DNA from: Azoarcus sp. | Lineage (GTDB): Bacteria > Pseudomonadota > Gammaproteobacteria > Burkholderiales > Rhodocyclaceae | Direction: 5' to 3' | Length of the DNA: 64,000 bases | NCBI GenBank assembly: GCA_030604735.1 | Contig: JAUVVG010000023.1 | Span: 1 to 64,000, forward strand | Shown here: in pieces, positions 27,101 to 34,823 of the stretch | Numbering within the stretch: position 1 is the first letter of the stretch | How the letters are laid out: every line of letters begins with the position of its first letter | The notes under the pieces: model-generated | The model's database searches: none | Seen by the model: only the letters and a program-made list of their open reading frames with translations | What the model was told of the DNA's origin: nothing | Translations under genes and position numbers: made by a program

Positions 27101-27813
27101 ACGTCGCCCTTGGCCTGCTTCGCGATCGACGTGATCGCCTTGGCGTAGGCCGCGTGATAGCGGACCGCGTCTTCATCGGTACGCGCCGCCTCGCCCAGCA
27201 TGTCGTAGGAGTAAGTGTAGCCCTGCTTCTCGAGCTCGCGGGCATTCTTCAAGCTCTCCTCGATGGTCTGGCCGAGCACGAACTGGCGTCCGAGGATCTT
27301 CATCGATTGTCCTACCGCGGCACGCACGACCGGCTCGCCCATACGACGCACCAGCCCGCGTAGCGCCCGCACCGGCCCCTTGGGATCATCATCGAGCACC
27401 TTGCCGGTCAGCATCAGTGCCCAGGTCGAGGCGTTGACCAAGGATGACGAGGACTTGCCTAGGTGGGCGCCCCAATCGGACGGCTCGATCTTGTCGTGGA
27501 TGAGGTCGTCGATGGTCTCCGCATCCGGAACACGCAGCAAGGCTTCCGCCAGGCACATCAGGCCGACCCCTTCGGCGGTGGAGAGACCGTATTCGGCCAG
27601 GAAGGCCTCCATCATCGAGGGCGAGGTTTCCTTGCGCACGCGCTCCACATAGTCAGCGCCGGCCGCGGCCACCTTGCGGCGTGCGTCCTCCGACAGCGTG
27701 ATACGTTCGACAAGCCCGTGCAGCACCTCGGCCTCGTCGGCGGAATAGCTGTCACGGATGCGCGATCGCTGCGCACTCGGCTCGGATTGCGGCAAAAGAC
27801 TGGCTTCATTCAT
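24148..27813 (-). CDS. putA: Bifunctional proline dehydrogenase / 1-pyrroline-5-carboxylate dehydrogenase PutA
   Basis: The 1221-residue enzyme oxidises proline to glutamate. The FAD-binding proline dehydrogenase barrel occupies about residues 180-470 (KLSALHPRYEYTHRD, RLVKGAYWDTEIK, FATHNAHT). The aldehyde dehydrogenase half lies at about 560-1000, with catalytic Cys in SAGQRCSALR, VCFTGSTPVAQI, and the C-terminal NRNQIGAIVGSQPFGGEGLSG. A C-terminal ALDH-like domain of about 190 residues follows. The N-terminus lacks the ribbon-helix-helix repressor domain of trifunctional PutA. The ATG at 27813 has GGGAG upstream. putP lies immediately upstream on the same strand. Confidence 0.95.
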   Translation of the reverse strand: MNEASLLPQSEPSAQRSRIRDSYSADEAEVLHGLVERITLSEDARRKVAAAGADYVERVRKETSPSMMEAFLAEYGLSTAEGVGLMCLAEALLRVPDAETIDDLIHDKIEPSDWGAHLGKSSSSLVNASTWALMLTGKVLDDDPKGPVRALRGLVRRMGEPVVRAAVGQSMKILGRQFVLGQTIEESLKNARELEKQGYTYSYDMLGEAARTDEDAVRYHAAYAKAITSIAKQAKGDVRSSPGISVKLSALHPRYEYTHRDTVMTELVPRALELARQAAKANIGFNIDAEEQDRLDLSLDVIEAVLSDTGLAGWDGFGVVVQAYGRRAAPVIEALYALAERLDRKIMVRLVKGAYWDTEIKLAQELGVKTFPVFTRKVSTDVSYMACAQMLLDRRDRIYPQFATHNAHTCAAVVAMAGNDKDSYEFQRLHGMGESLHQIVKQAEGTHCRIYAPVGAHRDLLAYLVRRLLENGANSSFVNQVVDTSIPAAEIARDPVTEMQRLGDALPSPSIRPPGELFAPERKNSRGYRINEPASILPLLKARETFADTTWTAEPMLAGSPAPRGPARDVVSPADTSRVVGKVNEATPDEVAAALDAAEQGFRDWSARPVAERAEVLRRTADLYEEHIAELTVITTREAGKTLSDGIAEVREAVDFLRYYATEAERLEAEEPGGARGVFVCISPWNFPLAIFTGQVAAALAAGNAVLAKPAEQTPLIAARAVELMREAGLPEATLQLLPGDGPTVGGPLTSDPRIAGVCFTGSTPVAQIIHKALARNAGPDAVLIAETGGLNAMIVDSTALTEQAVRDILISSFQSAGQRCSALRMLYVQEEARDRLLAMLDGAMDALTIGDPWQTDTDVSPVIDADAQAEIGAYVAAQEKAGKVLKKLPAPSVGTFVTPAVVQVGGIADLEREIFGPVLHVATFKARDIDQVVDAINARGYGLTFGLHTRIDDRVQQIVERLRVGNVYVNRNQIGAIVGSQPFGGEGLSGTGPKAGGPLYLTRFRRTAAVERHDPPQGQAVTLAQLQSALDRLDARNWAARRDRVEVLRKALSGKRGLIRKALNETAALDMTPQTLPGPTGESNRLSRYPKGPVHCLGPTLEIALAQAAQALGAGCAAVLVVPDVTESAQALIEAGAPIAALDGCLSSETLRAIKGVAAVAAAGVSDWTRELRIALAEREGAIVPLEIQPLSPERYVVERHLCIDTTAAGGNASLLAQAG

Positions 27814-27865
27814 GTTCGATCTCCCTGTCTGCCCGACGCAAAGCGCTGTCCAAAGCGTCCCGGTT

Positions 27866-29356
27866 TCAGCGCTCGATGTGCTGATATTCCCCTGCATCGG
27901 CCGTCAAGCTGCTCACCACCAGGATCGCGATGAATGACGCGATGAAGCCGGGAATGATCTCGTACACACCCGGACCGCCCATGAACGCGCCGTTCCAGCC
28001 CAGTGAAATCCAGATCATCACGGTGACGGCCCCGACCACCATGCCCGCGATGGCACCGGCGCCGTTGGTGCGCGGCCACATCAGCGACAAGATGATCAGC
28101 GGCCCGAACGCTGCACCAAAACCCGCCCACGCGTTGCCGACCAGGGCCAACACCTGGGAGTTCGGATCGGACGCGATGACGGCCGCGACCAGACCGACGA
28201 GCACGACACAGATCCGCCCGACTCCCACGCGCTCCTTGTCGGTCGCCTCCTTGCGCAGGAACAGGCGATAGAAATCCTCGGTCAGTGACGAAGACGACAC
28301 CAGAAGCTGGCTGGAGATGGTACTCATGACCGCGGCAAGCAGTGCGGCGAAGAGAAAGCCGGTGATCAGCGGGTGGAACAGCAGGTCCGCCAGAATGATG
28401 AAGATCGTCTCCGGATCCTGGACATCCATGCCATTCCGGACCGCATAGGCCCGGCCAAACAGACCCAGGGACACCGCGCCGACCAGGGAGACGAGCATCC
28501 AGCTCATGCCGATGTTTCGGGCAATCGGCACGTCCTTCAGCGTCCGGATGGCCATGAAGCGCACGATGATGTGGGGTTGCCCGAAATAGCCCAGCCCCCA
28601 GGTCACCGCGGACAACCACCCGACAAAGGTCAAGCCCGCGGTCCAAGACAACAGCGTGGGATCGACCGCATTCAAGGTCTGCGAGGCCTGGGCGAAACCG
28701 CCGCCGCCTTCGCCAAAGAGAACTACCGCCGGCATCAGGACCAGTGCCAGCATCATGATGCAGCCCTGCACGAAATCGGTCATGCTCACCGCCAGGAAAC
28801 CACCGACAACCGTGTAGACCAGCACCACCCCCAGCGTGATCACGATCCCTACGGCATAGTCACTCAAGCCGCCAAAGTTGAAAATGCCGGAAAACGCGGT
28901 TTCGAACAGCTTGCCGCCGGCCACCAGACCTGATGCGGTATAGACTGCGAAAAAGATGACGATGACGATCGCGGACACCGGCCGGAGCAACATCGCCCGA
29001 GTCGGAAACCGGTTCGCCAGGAACTCCGGAATGGTAATCGCATTACCGTAGTGAACCGTCTGTTCGCGAAGGCGCGGCGCAACCAGAATCCAGTTGAACA
29101 AGGCCCCCACCAGCAGACCGATCCCGATCCAGGCCGAACCCAAACCCGATACGAACATCGCTCCAGGCAAACCGAGCAGCAACCACCCACTCATGTCCGA
29201 AGCACCGGCAGACAGCGCCGCCACTTTCGGACTGAGGGCTCGGCCACCCAGCATGTAATCCTCGGACGAAGACGTCGAGGTGCGCATCGCATAAAGGCCG
29301 ATGGCGATCATCAACGCGAAGTACGCAAGAAGACTGATCCACACACCAATAGCCAT
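27866..29356 (-). CDS. putP: Sodium/proline symporter PutP
   Basis: The 496-residue solute:sodium symporter has about 13 membrane helices. PutP hallmarks include SSSEDYMLGGRALSP, SAGASDMSGWLLLGLPGA with sodium-site residues, YGNAITIPEFLANRF, and SSQLLVSSSSLTEDFY. It imports proline for PutA, encoded 52 bases downstream, giving a putP-putA operon. Regulation cannot be through PutA, which lacks a DNA-binding domain here. Confidence 0.95.
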   Translation of the reverse strand: MAIGVWISLLAYFALMIAIGLYAMRTSTSSSEDYMLGGRALSPKVAALSAGASDMSGWLLLGLPGAMFVSGLGSAWIGIGLLVGALFNWILVAPRLREQTVHYGNAITIPEFLANRFPTRAMLLRPVSAIVIVIFFAVYTASGLVAGGKLFETAFSGIFNFGGLSDYAVGIVITLGVVLVYTVVGGFLAVSMTDFVQGCIMMLALVLMPAVVLFGEGGGGFAQASQTLNAVDPTLLSWTAGLTFVGWLSAVTWGLGYFGQPHIIVRFMAIRTLKDVPIARNIGMSWMLVSLVGAVSLGLFGRAYAVRNGMDVQDPETIFIILADLLFHPLITGFLFAALLAAVMSTISSQLLVSSSSLTEDFYRLFLRKEATDKERVGVGRICVVLVGLVAAVIASDPNSQVLALVGNAWAGFGAAFGPLIILSLMWPRTNGAGAIAGMVVGAVTVMIWISLGWNGAFMGGPGVYEIIPGFIASFIAILVVSSLTADAGEYQHIER

Positions 29357-29494
29357 GATAATTCCCCGGTCATGAGTCGGAACCTGCCTTTTCAGGGTAG
29401 CCCGGATTCCACGGAATGGGAAATTCGCTTCCGCGCACAGATCAGGATGGCGGATGCCGGCGAAGAGGAGCCTATTGAACCAGCCCTTGTGTTG

Positions 29495-29520
29495 CCTGCG
29501 CCCCGAGCCTGTCGAAGGGC
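29495..29520. repeat. Common dispersed intergenic repeat (CCTTCGACAGG type)
   Basis: The minus strand reads GCCCTTCGACAGGCTCGGGG, a sequence type I know as scattered in intergenic DNA of many proteobacteria. A second familiar-looking motif, GTAGCCCGGATTCC, lies about 100 bases to the left. Only one copy of each is evident in this window. Confidence 0.45.
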
Positions 29521-29606
29521 CGTGCTGCTTGCGTTAAAGCGAATGAATCGAGATGCGGCACAATGATGCTGTGGACATCTCACCCAAACCCGTCCCGCCA
29601 CACGTG

Positions 29607-30839
29607 ATGCATTCATCCAGCCCCCCTCTTCCGCCCGCTCAAACCGATCTGCTGGAAGTCGGCACACCGCCTTTCGATCGCGCCAACAGCGCGATGTTCA
29701 TCGGCGGCTTCACCACCTTCGCGCTGCTGTACGCGACCCAGCCCTTGCTGCCGCGGCTGGCCACCGAGTTCGGTGTCGGGGCGGCGACCGCCAGTTTGTC
29801 GGTGTCGGTTGGCACCGGTTTGATGGCGCTGATGCTGATTCCGGCAAGTCTGTTGTCCGATCGCTTCGGCCGGACGGTGCTGATGAAGGCGTCGTTATCG
29901 ATTGCGGCGGTCATCGCGACACTGAGTGCCTTCGTGACCGACTTCAACCAGTTGCTGGTGCTGCGTGCGCTCCTCGGCGCCGCCCTGGCCGGGCTGCCGG
30001 CAGCCGCGATGGCCTACCTGGGCGAGGAAGTCGCCCCGCATGCACAAGGCCGGGCAATGGGTTTGTATATCGCCGGCAACGCACTCGGCGGGATGAGCGG
30101 ACGGGTGGTCTCCGGTGTGTTGACCGACTTCGGGTCGTGGCGGATCTCGCTGATCGCGCTCGGGCTGATCGGCTTGGTGGCGGCGATCGCGTTCTGGCGC
30201 AAGTTGCCACCGTCGCGTCATTTCCGCCCCCGCTCGGTGGCGCCTTCCGCCATCTTCCGCGATGTGCGCGGCATCTACGCGGACAGCCATCTACCCTTGC
30301 TCTTTCTGTGCGGCTTCCTGCTGATGGGGGCGTTCTTCGGAGTGTACAACTTCATCGGCTTTCGCCTGGAAGCCGTGCCCTTCGGCTGGTCACAGAGTGC
30401 GATCGCTGCGATCTTCCTGCTCTACCTGGTCGGCTCGGCCTCCTCCGCCTGGTCCGGTCGCCTGTCCGACCGGGTCGGCCGGCACAACGTGCTGTGGTTG
30501 ATGATCATCGCCGCAATGCTCGGACTCGCCACGACCTTGTCCGGCAACTTGATCCTGGTGATCATCGGGGTGGCGATCTTCACTTTCGGCTATTTCGGCG
30601 CCCACACCACCGCCAGCGGCTGGGTCGGCCGACGGGCGCTGGAACGACGGGCACTGGCTTCCGCACTCTACCTGTCGAGCTACTACCTCGGCAGCAGCCT
30701 GGTTGGCAGTCTCACCGGGCTCGCCTGGGACAAGGGCGGCTGGCCCGGCGTCACGATGGCGGTCAGCGCCTGTCTGGCTGCTGCGTTGGTGCTCGGAGTG
30801 TGGATGCGGGCGAAGACCCGTACCGAAAAGAACGGGTAA
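29607..30839 (+). CDS. MFS transporter, YnfM/AraJ-like
   Basis: The 410-residue protein has 12 predicted membrane helices and the MFS loop motif LLSDRFGRTVLMKASL between helices 2 and 3; a matching SGRLSDRVGRHNVLW lies in the second half. The N-terminus (RANSAMFIGGFTTFALLYAT) resembles the YnfM group. Substrate is unknown. I chose the ATG at 29607; an upstream in-frame start at 29553 would add 18 residues without a better ribosome site. It is transcribed away from putP. Confidence 0.85.
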   Translation: MHSSSPPLPPAQTDLLEVGTPPFDRANSAMFIGGFTTFALLYATQPLLPRLATEFGVGAATASLSVSVGTGLMALMLIPASLLSDRFGRTVLMKASLSIAAVIATLSAFVTDFNQLLVLRALLGAALAGLPAAAMAYLGEEVAPHAQGRAMGLYIAGNALGGMSGRVVSGVLTDFGSWRISLIALGLIGLVAAIAFWRKLPPSRHFRPRSVAPSAIFRDVRGIYADSHLPLLFLCGFLLMGAFFGVYNFIGFRLEAVPFGWSQSAIAAIFLLYLVGSASSAWSGRLSDRVGRHNVLWLMIIAAMLGLATTLSGNLILVIIGVAIFTFGYFGAHTTASGWVGRRALERRALASALYLSSYYLGSSLVGSLTGLAWDKGGWPGVTMAVSACLAAALVLGVWMRAKTRTEKNG

Positions 30840-31164
30840 GGTCAGCAACTCGCGCTCGGATGAGGAGCAGGCCGCCAGCAAACACGTTACGGCGAAGGAG
30901 GCTCCCGTTGCGCAGGTCGCTCCAAACGGGGACCGCTAGCGTAGCCGATCGCAAGCGCACGTGCATCAGGCGTCAGAATTCTTGCAAAATTTCCCAAAAC
31001 GGGTGATCACCTGGTCTCGGCAATACGTCGATGGTAAGGACTCGTCAGCCAGCCAAAAGAAGGTGATCTACACTGGAAGCGCAGTCGCTTTTCGAGCAAG
31101 GCCGACGGCGCGTATTAGCGGCGGCAGGCTCTTCGAGCGAGCGAACCTTTTCAGGGAGACAAAC
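30840..31164. other. 325-base gap, no gene seen
   Basis: The open frame through this gap has no domain or ribosome site until AGGGAG at 31153, which serves the next gene. A GCGGC/GCCG-rich stretch near 31090-31140 may fold locally. No promoter or operator stands out. Confidence 0.5.
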
Positions 31165-31557
31165 ATGGAACTGATCAAGCAGGTTCTCGATAATTTCAAG
31201 AGCACGCTACCGTCCGACTGCAAGACGAAGCTGGCCATCGACAACGGGGCGCCACCCGAGGAGATCGCTGCGACGGCCTCATCCGAGGGATTGCATGCCC
31301 TCGCCGGCGCGCTGTTCGAGGCACTGGAGGAGCAGAACGCGGCCGGCTCGGCTCTGGACTCGGACCACAGTGTCGGCCCAGCGGTACAGGCAAGGCTGCA
31401 GGAGTTCAGACATCAACTGCCCGATGGAAGCGAAACCGCGCAAGCGATCGATCGCGGAGCAACGATCGAGGAGATCTCGGAAATGGCCGAGCAGGAAGGG
31501 CTCACATCACTGGCGACGATGTTGTTCGAAGCCGAGCAGGAACAAAACAATCGCTGA
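31165..31557 (+). CDS. Unknown protein made of two tandem copies of a 52-residue unit
   Basis: The 130-residue acidic protein has no signal peptide or membrane segment. Residues 7-58 and a second block in the C-terminal half align without gaps: 26 of 52 positions are identical, including the shared A-I-D-x-G-A, E-E-I and A-x-x-LFEA-x-x-EQN stretches. Each copy is predicted to be helical. The pattern is faintly like Nif11-type leader domains (helix, E-E-x-x-x-A, EG-L), but I cannot assign it. AGGGAG seven bases before the ATG supports translation. Neighbours give no functional clue. Confidence 0.75.
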   Translation: MELIKQVLDNFKSTLPSDCKTKLAIDNGAPPEEIAATASSEGLHALAGALFEALEEQNAAGSALDSDHSVGPAVQARLQEFRHQLPDGSETAQAIDRGATIEEISEMAEQEGLTSLATMLFEAEQEQNNR

Positions 31558-31769
31558 TTCATCCCAGTCAGCCAGTCGATCATCACCAGACTGGCCTGGT
31601 CGTCCAGGGGTGCGATCGGGCTTGTAAGAGCCCCGTACCCGCAGCCCCCGACTCGAGAGTTGGATCCTCTAAATGAACGACCGCCCCTCGAATCGAACCG
31701 GGGACCGCGCTCGTCGCCGAGTAATGGAATCGGTATAGCAAGCAAGCGACATCGACGCCATCGGCCTGC

Positions 31770-32813
31770 TCACACCATAGACCATGCCTGATAGAGCATC
31801 CCCAAGGCCAGTGCGCCTGAAAGCGACAGCGCAATGTACAGTGCGAACACCGGCGGACGCACCAGAGCCCAGACCGCCATCGCAGCCGGTATCGAGGTCA
31901 CACCACCGGCAATCAGGAACGCCATGCCCGCGCCGGGCGCCATGCCCTGCCCGATCAGACCGCCGACCAGGGGCAAGGCGGCATATCCATTCAGATAGGC
32001 CGGAACACCGACCAACGTCGCCGACAGGATAGGCATGAACCCGGTTCCGCCCAGCGCCGCAGTGACGGTCTCGGCGGGAATGTATCGCAGCATCAAACTT
32101 TCGAGAATGAAGGCGAGTGTGAGCCATTTGAGCAGGAAGGTGGCGATGGAGCCGCTTTCCTTGAGAAACTTCACATTGCGGGCAGGATCGGTCCAGAAGC
32201 GCCAGACAATCGGTTTCGGATTGCGCACGCGAGCGCCCCCGCAACCCCCGTTGCCGATGTCGGCCCGCAGCGGTTCGCTGAGCCAGCCCAGCGCTTGCGC
32301 CTGATGGACCATCACCCCCCCGGCGACACCGAGCATGATCGCGCTCAACGTCTTGGCGAGCGCGAATTCATGGCCCAATATCCCGGCGGTCAGCACGAAC
32401 ATCGACGGATCCATCAAGGGCGATGCCAGCCAGAACGCCATGACAGGCGCCAGCGGCACACCGATGGCAAGCAAGGCCGCCACCAGCGGAATCACGCCAC
32501 ACGAGCAGAACGGCGAGATCGCGCCAATCAGTGCGCCCATCCCAATCATCGTTGCCGGTCGGCCGGTGAACGCACGGGCGATCAGATGATCGGCGCCCGT
32601 GGCGGCCACCCCGCCGGCAAGCAGCACCGACAAGGCGAGAAAGGGCAGGATCGACATCAGGGCCGAGATCGTGAAGCGGGCCGACACCAGCGCCTGGGCC
32701 GGATCGATCAACGCGAGCGCGACCAGCAATACGGCAGACGTCGCCCAGATACGGTGCTTGCGCCAGACCAGCCCCGGCAGTCGGGATAGAACGGGTTGTG
32801 TCGCGGTATTCAT
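31770..32813 (-). CDS. CSCG-motif permease of the ArsP-like (PF03773) family
   Basis: The 347-residue membrane protein has about nine hydrophobic helices. The family signature SPFCSCGVIPLVAALLAIG is near residue 100, and the second half mirrors it with VGVPAYLNGYAALPLVGGL. A cytoplasmic loop holds GNGGCGGARV, an extra cysteine that could bind metal or metalloid. It follows an ArsR-family regulator by 43 bases. This pairing, in an arsenic-rich neighbourhood, suggests regulated export of an arsenical or soft metal. It is a distant paralogue of the permease at 10672-12051. Confidence 0.83.
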   Translation of the reverse strand: MNTATQPVLSRLPGLVWRKHRIWATSAVLLVALALIDPAQALVSARFTISALMSILPFLALSVLLAGGVAATGADHLIARAFTGRPATMIGMGALIGAISPFCSCGVIPLVAALLAIGVPLAPVMAFWLASPLMDPSMFVLTAGILGHEFALAKTLSAIMLGVAGGVMVHQAQALGWLSEPLRADIGNGGCGGARVRNPKPIVWRFWTDPARNVKFLKESGSIATFLLKWLTLAFILESLMLRYIPAETVTAALGGTGFMPILSATLVGVPAYLNGYAALPLVGGLIGQGMAPGAGMAFLIAGGVTSIPAAMAVWALVRPPVFALYIALSLSGALALGMLYQAWSMV

Positions 32814-32833
32814 ATCCGTATCTCCAGATTTAT

Positions 32834-32845
32834 AGTGATATCACT
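32834..32845. promoter_or_regulatory. 12-nt perfect palindrome between arsR-like and permease genes
   Basis: AGTGATATCACT lies in the 43-base gap between the regulator stop and the permease start. It could be an internal operator for the adjacent ArsR-family protein. It differs from the GGATATC dyad of the first ars locus. Confidence 0.4.
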
Positions 32846-32856
32846 GCAAAAAAATA

Positions 32857-33189
32857 TCAGTTGGCGCTGGCCTCGGTTGCAGGAACACGAGGGAGCCCCG
32901 CGCAGCATTCGGCATTGAGGTGGGAAATCACCGCGCGCATGGTATCGAACCGCGCCCGGTTCCAGACCTCGCGCCCCCGCCGCTCCTGCTCGACCAGACC
33001 TGCGCTGACGAGTCCCAGCAAATGGTGGGATAGCGTCGACGGCGCCAGGCCGGAATGCGCAATGATCTGCCCAACCGTCAGGCCTTCCTCACCCGCACGG
33101 ACCAGCAATCGAAAAACCTTGAGCCGCGCCTCATGCCCCAGTGCGGCAAGGGCACGGACGATGGCTTGAGTGTCGTGGAATTCGCTCAT
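32857..33189 (-). CDS. ArsR-family transcriptional regulator with C-terminal cysteine pair
   Basis: The 110-residue winged-helix protein has LGHEARLKVFRLLV, then the recognition helix SGLAPSTLSHHLLGLVSAGLV. It lacks the CVC motif in the helix; instead a vicinal cysteine pair occurs near the C-terminus (HLNAECCAGLP), as in some As(III)- or Cd-sensing ArsR variants. It heads an operon with the CSCG permease. The AT-rich stretch at 33195-33240 upstream of its start is the likely promoter. Confidence 0.88.
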   Translation of the reverse strand: MSEFHDTQAIVRALAALGHEARLKVFRLLVRAGEEGLTVGQIIAHSGLAPSTLSHHLLGLVSAGLVEQERRGREVWNRARFDTMRAVISHLNAECCAGLPRVPATEASAN

Positions 33190-33350
33190 CCGCTCATTGT
33201 ATCTATTTTTCTAGTTATGTAAATATATTTGTAATGCCTTCTGAAATTCGGCCAACACGATCACACGCGATGTCATTTCGACACAACAGGACATGCTGCC
33301 CTCTCCAATCCGAATGGCAATAATCGCCTCGACGCACTAGGAACGATGGT

Positions 33351-33842
33351 TCAGCGGCCGTTCGGGTCTCTCAGCGGCGCGTTGATGGCAATCTCCATCG
33401 CTGTCCGCCGTCTGACGTCCACAATGTCGAGCGCGATCGACAAGGTACGTCCTGCCAAGGGATGGTTGCCATCCAGCAGATAGCCGTTGTCCGTTTCCTT
33501 CAGGACCCGTAACTGAAATCGCGGTCGGTCACCCATGCCGCTGTACAAGGCTTCGCCAGGACGTACCGCGAGACCAAGGGGCAGATTGTTGCGGGGGGCT
33601 TCGAACACGAGTTCCGGGCGATGGGCGCCGAAGGCGCCTTCGGGTGGCACCTCGATCGCGAGACGATCGCCGATGGTTCGCCCGGTAACCGCGTCCTCGA
33701 TCGCCCGCAACACCTTGCCCTGCCCTTGGATGAACACCATCGGGCCGTCATCCGCGCTGGATGCGACAAGTTGGCCTTCATCATCGTGCATGGTGAAGTG
33801 CGCGGTGACCTCCAGACCCTCGCTGATCGTGATCTTCGCCAT
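33351..33842 (-). CDS. SlyD-like FKBP-type peptidyl-prolyl isomerase
   Basis: The 163-residue protein has the SlyD plan: an FKBP half (HFTMHDDEGQLVASSADDG, FIQGQGKVLRAIEDAVTG), the inserted chaperone flap, and LDGNHPLAGRTLSIALDIVDV. The His-rich metal tail of E. coli SlyD is absent. It starts three bases after the arxD stop and is therefore the last gene of the arx operon as visible. A SlyD-type chaperone there could help fold or target the Tat-exported ArxA, alongside ArxD. Confidence 0.87.
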   Translation of the reverse strand: MAKITISEGLEVTAHFTMHDDEGQLVASSADDGPMVFIQGQGKVLRAIEDAVTGRTIGDRLAIEVPPEGAFGAHRPELVFEAPRNNLPLGLAVRPGEALYSGMGDRPRFQLRVLKETDNGYLLDGNHPLAGRTLSIALDIVDVRRRTAMEIAINAPLRDPNGR

Positions 33843-33845
33843 CGG

Positions 33846-34748
33846 TCACGAAGCCTTCTTCAAGGTCGGGGCCTTGAGTGCGGTCATCCCCATCGAACCG
33901 GCACGGCACGCCGGGCAGACCCGCAGGTGCGCGGTGTCGAGGCCCTGCGCCGCGAGCACGGTCACCATGTGCGCCAGTCCGGAATCGGCCACGAAGGACT
34001 TGCTGCAACTTGCGCACGCGACTGCATGTTCGTCCACCGCCACCGATCCGGTCAGTTCATCGAGGCTGGGCTTGCCACCCAGCACACCCGGCTGTGACCG
34101 CGGCAGGCTCGCACGAATCGCCGCCATATCGTCACGCACCGCATCACAGGTGATCCGGGCCAGGATGCCGTACATGCGGTCCACCCCGAGGCCAGTCTCG
34201 GCCTTGAGCACATGTGCGTGAAGCCGCTCGATCGCCGGAAGTGCATGTCGCTCCAGGGTATAGACCAGGTCGGCGAGCACCGCCTTGCCCGCCGCGTCAC
34301 CGTTGAGGCGACGCTCTTCGGCCTCTGCCATCAGCCATCCCAGAAACTGCAGATAAAGTGCCAGATGATCCGCGGTGTCCTTGAAGTGCGCGTCCCGTTC
34401 CAGACCGTAGCCCTGGTACAAGCGCTCGATGTCCTGACAAGTGTGACCCATCAAGGCACCATCCATGTAGAAACCGAGATTGAGCAAGGCCGGCGCCGGT
34501 GGTGCCAGGAAAAGCCGGCTGTAGGTGATCATCAAGCTTTCGGGCCGCTCGACCGCTTGCAACACTTCGGCCAGTTCCCGGAGCGCCTCCGCTCGCACGC
34601 CCAGTGTCTCGAAGATCTCTTCGAGGTCCGCGATCAGATCGTCACGTAAAGCCTCGAGCGCGGCATCGCCCTTTGGTGGCAGAAATGCGTGGGCCAGACA
34701 CAAGTTTCGTTCAGCACGCGCACTGAGTTTGATTTCCGGTTGATCCAT
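33846..34748 (-). CDS. arxD: ArxD, TorD/DmsD-family molybdoenzyme chaperone
   Basis: The 300-residue cytoplasmic protein has a helical TorD-like domain over about residues 15-200 (ITYSRLFLAPPAPALL, FKDTADHLALYLQFLGWL). Such chaperones bind the Tat leader of a molybdoenzyme and assist cofactor loading. The C-terminal 70 residues are unusual: ACASCSKSF and RVCPACRAG form a four-cysteine zinc-ribbon-like module. It follows arxC on the same strand, in the D position of the published arxB'ABCD order. Confidence 0.87.
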   Translation of the reverse strand: MDQPEIKLSARAERNLCLAHAFLPPKGDAALEALRDDLIADLEEIFETLGVRAEALRELAEVLQAVERPESLMITYSRLFLAPPAPALLNLGFYMDGALMGHTCQDIERLYQGYGLERDAHFKDTADHLALYLQFLGWLMAEAEERRLNGDAAGKAVLADLVYTLERHALPAIERLHAHVLKAETGLGVDRMYGILARITCDAVRDDMAAIRASLPRSQPGVLGGKPSLDELTGSVAVDEHAVACASCSKSFVADSGLAHMVTVLAAQGLDTAHLRVCPACRAGSMGMTALKAPTLKKAS

Positions 34749-34823
34749 TCGATTTGGCCTGTGCTATCCGTTCAGAGGAAAGGGCCGGGCCACGAGAAAT
34801 CGCGACCCGGCCACCGACTCGCG

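Noticed and set aside
31630-31760. tRNA-like sequence on the minus strand (GGTTCGATTC with flanking C and G runs)
   Set aside because: The T-loop word is present, but the T-stem does not pair cleanly and no D-arm, anticodon stem or acceptor pairing can be drawn. At most it is a worn tRNA fragment.
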